Shown: piece after piece, positions 6,139 through 6,723 of the stretch | Numbering within the stretch: position 1 is the first letter of the stretch | Layout of the letters: every line of letters begins with the position of its first letter | Notes under the pieces: model-generated | Seen by the model: only the letters and a program-made list of their open reading frames with translations | Database searches by the model: none | Told to the model about the DNA's origin: nothing | Source: JAEHDI01 sp035455185 | GTDB taxonomy: Bacteria > Acidobacteriota > Terriglobia > Bryobacterales > Bryobacteraceae | Direction of reading: 5' to 3' | Length of the DNA: 6,723 nt | Assembly: GCA_035455185.1 (NCBI GenBank) | Contig: DATIFQ010000152.1 | Coordinates: 1-6,723, forward strand | Program-made: the position numbers and the translations under genes

Positions 6139-6149
6139 GGTCGGGCGAG
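6063..6149 (+). repeat. Right copy of the 87-bp direct repeat
   Basis: It matches 3933-4019 at 78 of 87 positions and marks the far junction (attR-like) of the inserted segment. It begins right after the upstream region of the nuclease-helicase gene, with no trace of the preceding amidohydrolase codons: the bases before it do not resemble the sequence coding for ITREDWD. Confidence 0.92.
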
Positions 6150-6232
6150 TCTAGCCACGAGAGTCGTCGCTTCGAGCCCCAATAGCGCGCCCGATGCCCA
6201 GGAACCGGAACGGCCCAGATAGGGAATCGGGC
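6150..6232. other. Intergenic DNA without recognisable features
   Basis: This lies between the displaced gene tail and the palindrome beyond the receptor gene. I see no coding potential, promoter or repeat here. Before the insertion it would have been the spacer between the convergent amidohydrolase and receptor genes. Confidence 0.5.
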
Positions 6233-6277
6233 GGGGTGGGCCAATGCCATCGCGAGGGCTTGAAGCCTGCCCACCCC
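6233..6277. repeat. GC-rich palindrome downstream of the TonB receptor gene (REP-like, possible terminator)
   Basis: GGGGTGGGC (6233-6241) pairs with GCCCACCCC (6269-6277) around a 27-nt loop that contains a small secondary palindrome (GGCTTGAAGCC, 6257-6267). It begins 10 bp beyond the receptor stop codon on the minus strand and has no T-run. GCCTGCCCAC (6265-6274) differs from GCCTGTCCCAC at 2661-2671 by one inserted base, suggesting the two palindromes belong to one family. Confidence 0.6.
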
Positions 6278-6287
6278 CAGCGGCGCG

Positions 6288-6723
6288 TCAGAACAACAGC
6301 CGCAGCGAGTACTGGCACTCGCGTCCGCGGTTCACCTGGTTGGTGCTCCGGCCGAACAGCGAGCTGGTGACAGTCATGTTCGGATCTGCCCAGACGAAGC
6401 CGTTAGGACTGTTGTACATCTCAAAGCGGAACTCCATGTCCAAGCGTTCCTTAATCGGGAAGGTCTTGGTCAGCGTCGAGTCGAGATTCCAGTTCTTGTG
6501 GCCATTTACCCCCGGATAACTCCACGGGTTCTCCCGCCTGGTGTACGGGGGCAGTTGCTTGAACTTCGAGGTGTCGAACATCTTCTGCGGAGTCCTGTCC
6601 TCCAGTTTCGGGCTTGAACCGTCCGTGAGCATCCCCCCGAACCGCAGGTTTGCGCCGGAGCTCAACATCAGAAGGTGGCTGGTCTGCCATCCACCCACGA
6701 TCGCGTTCAGCACCGGGTGCAGG
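6288..6723 (-). CDS. TonB-dependent receptor, Oar-like (C-terminal 144 residues only)
   Basis: The frame is open from the right edge to a TGA at 6288-6290. It shows the terminal beta-strands of a large outer-membrane barrel: alternating aromatic and hydrophobic segments such as NWNLDSTLTKTFPIKERL, LDMEFRFEMYNSPNGF and CQYSLRLLF, ending in the phenylalanine that the BAM complex recognises. The order (NLD.S..K.F.I.ER, .FR.E.YN, FG.......R..Q.SLRL.F) is the one seen at the end of the roughly 1100-residue receptors with an N-terminal carboxypeptidase-regulatory-like domain that are abundant in Acidobacteriota. These import substrates using TonB energy; the ligand cannot be inferred from this part. 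GTG at 6713 is an internal valine, not a start. The gene converges on the amidohydrolase/insertion region. Confidence 0.85.
   Translation of the reverse strand, partial: LHPVLNAIVGGWQTSHLLMLSSGANLRFGGMLTDGSSPKLEDRTPQKMFDTSKFKQLPPYTRRENPWSYPGVNGHKNWNLDSTLTKTFPIKERLDMEFRFEMYNSPNGFVWADPNMTVTSSLFGRSTNQVNRGRECQYSLRLLF

Larger units (their letters stand above)
3933..6149. mobile_element. Putative 2.1-kb cargo insertion at the 3' end of the amidohydrolase gene
   Basis: A nuclease-helicase gene and its promoter are bounded by direct copies of the amidohydrolase gene end. The unit (one repeat plus the interior) is 2130 bp. Integration left a full-length amidohydrolase on the left and a displaced tail on the right, the outcome expected when a recombinase uses a gene's 3' end as attachment site, or when homologous recombination exchanges a segment anchored in that gene. 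No integrase, transposase or terminal inverted repeat is present, so the element either moves by enzymes supplied in trans, has lost its recombinase, or arrived by homologous recombination. The interior has noticeably lower GC in sampled rows (48-52% at 4321, 4861 and 5641, though other rows reach about 62%) than galE and ThDP rows (about 72%). Confidence 0.6.

Noticed and set aside
1..6723. CRISPR array, tRNA or rRNA gene
   Set aside because: No regularly spaced repeats, cloverleaf or conserved rRNA sequence was recognised anywhere in the window, including next to the insertion junctions.

Overview
This high-GC bacterial window fits an Acidobacteriota genome of the Solibacter/Bryobacter type. 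That is an inference from three things: the C-terminus of an Oar-like TonB-dependent receptor, a secreted amidohydrolase of the COG3964 kind, and GC-rich palindromes beginning with variants of GTGGG(A)CAGGC next to gene ends. No rRNA, tRNA, CRISPR array or transposase is visible.

Layout. Positions 1-1584 (minus) hold most of a thiamine-diphosphate enzyme related to acetolactate synthase and 2-hydroxyacyl-CoA lyase, running off the left edge. It is divergent, across 42 bp, from a complete UDP-glucose 4-epimerase gene (galE, 1627-2604, plus). The galE promoter (TTGGCA, 17 bp, TACAAT) overlaps the start codon of the divergent gene. A long GC-rich hairpin (2612-2670) follows galE. Next is a complete amidohydrolase gene with a signal peptide (2725-4008, plus), probably read from a leaderless transcript. 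Convergent to it is a 651-residue protein (4031-5986, minus) combining a PD-(D/E)XK-like nuclease region with a DUF2075 / Schlafen-group-3 helicase. At the right edge is the last part of a TonB-dependent outer-membrane receptor (6288-6723, minus), with a second GC-rich palindrome just beyond its stop codon.

The main discovery is that the nuclease-helicase gene lies between two direct copies of the 3' end of the amidohydrolase gene (3933-4019 and 6063-6149, exactly 2130 bp apart, 78 of 87 bases identical). The second copy is a stranded gene tail that still reads in frame to a TAA stop. This is the footprint of a cargo gene inserted at the 3' end of a protein-coding gene, in which the incoming DNA carried a replacement gene end and left the host protein intact. 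The differences between copies are mostly synonymous or conservative, so the copies look like two functional alleles that met, not a recent tandem duplication. The cargo reads like a single-gene anti-phage or nucleic-acid-defence candidate, although no defence activity can be proven from sequence alone.

The other genes (galE, the ThDP enzyme, the amidohydrolase, the receptor) show no obvious shared pathway. Apart from the insertion, the neighbourhood looks like ordinary chromosome.
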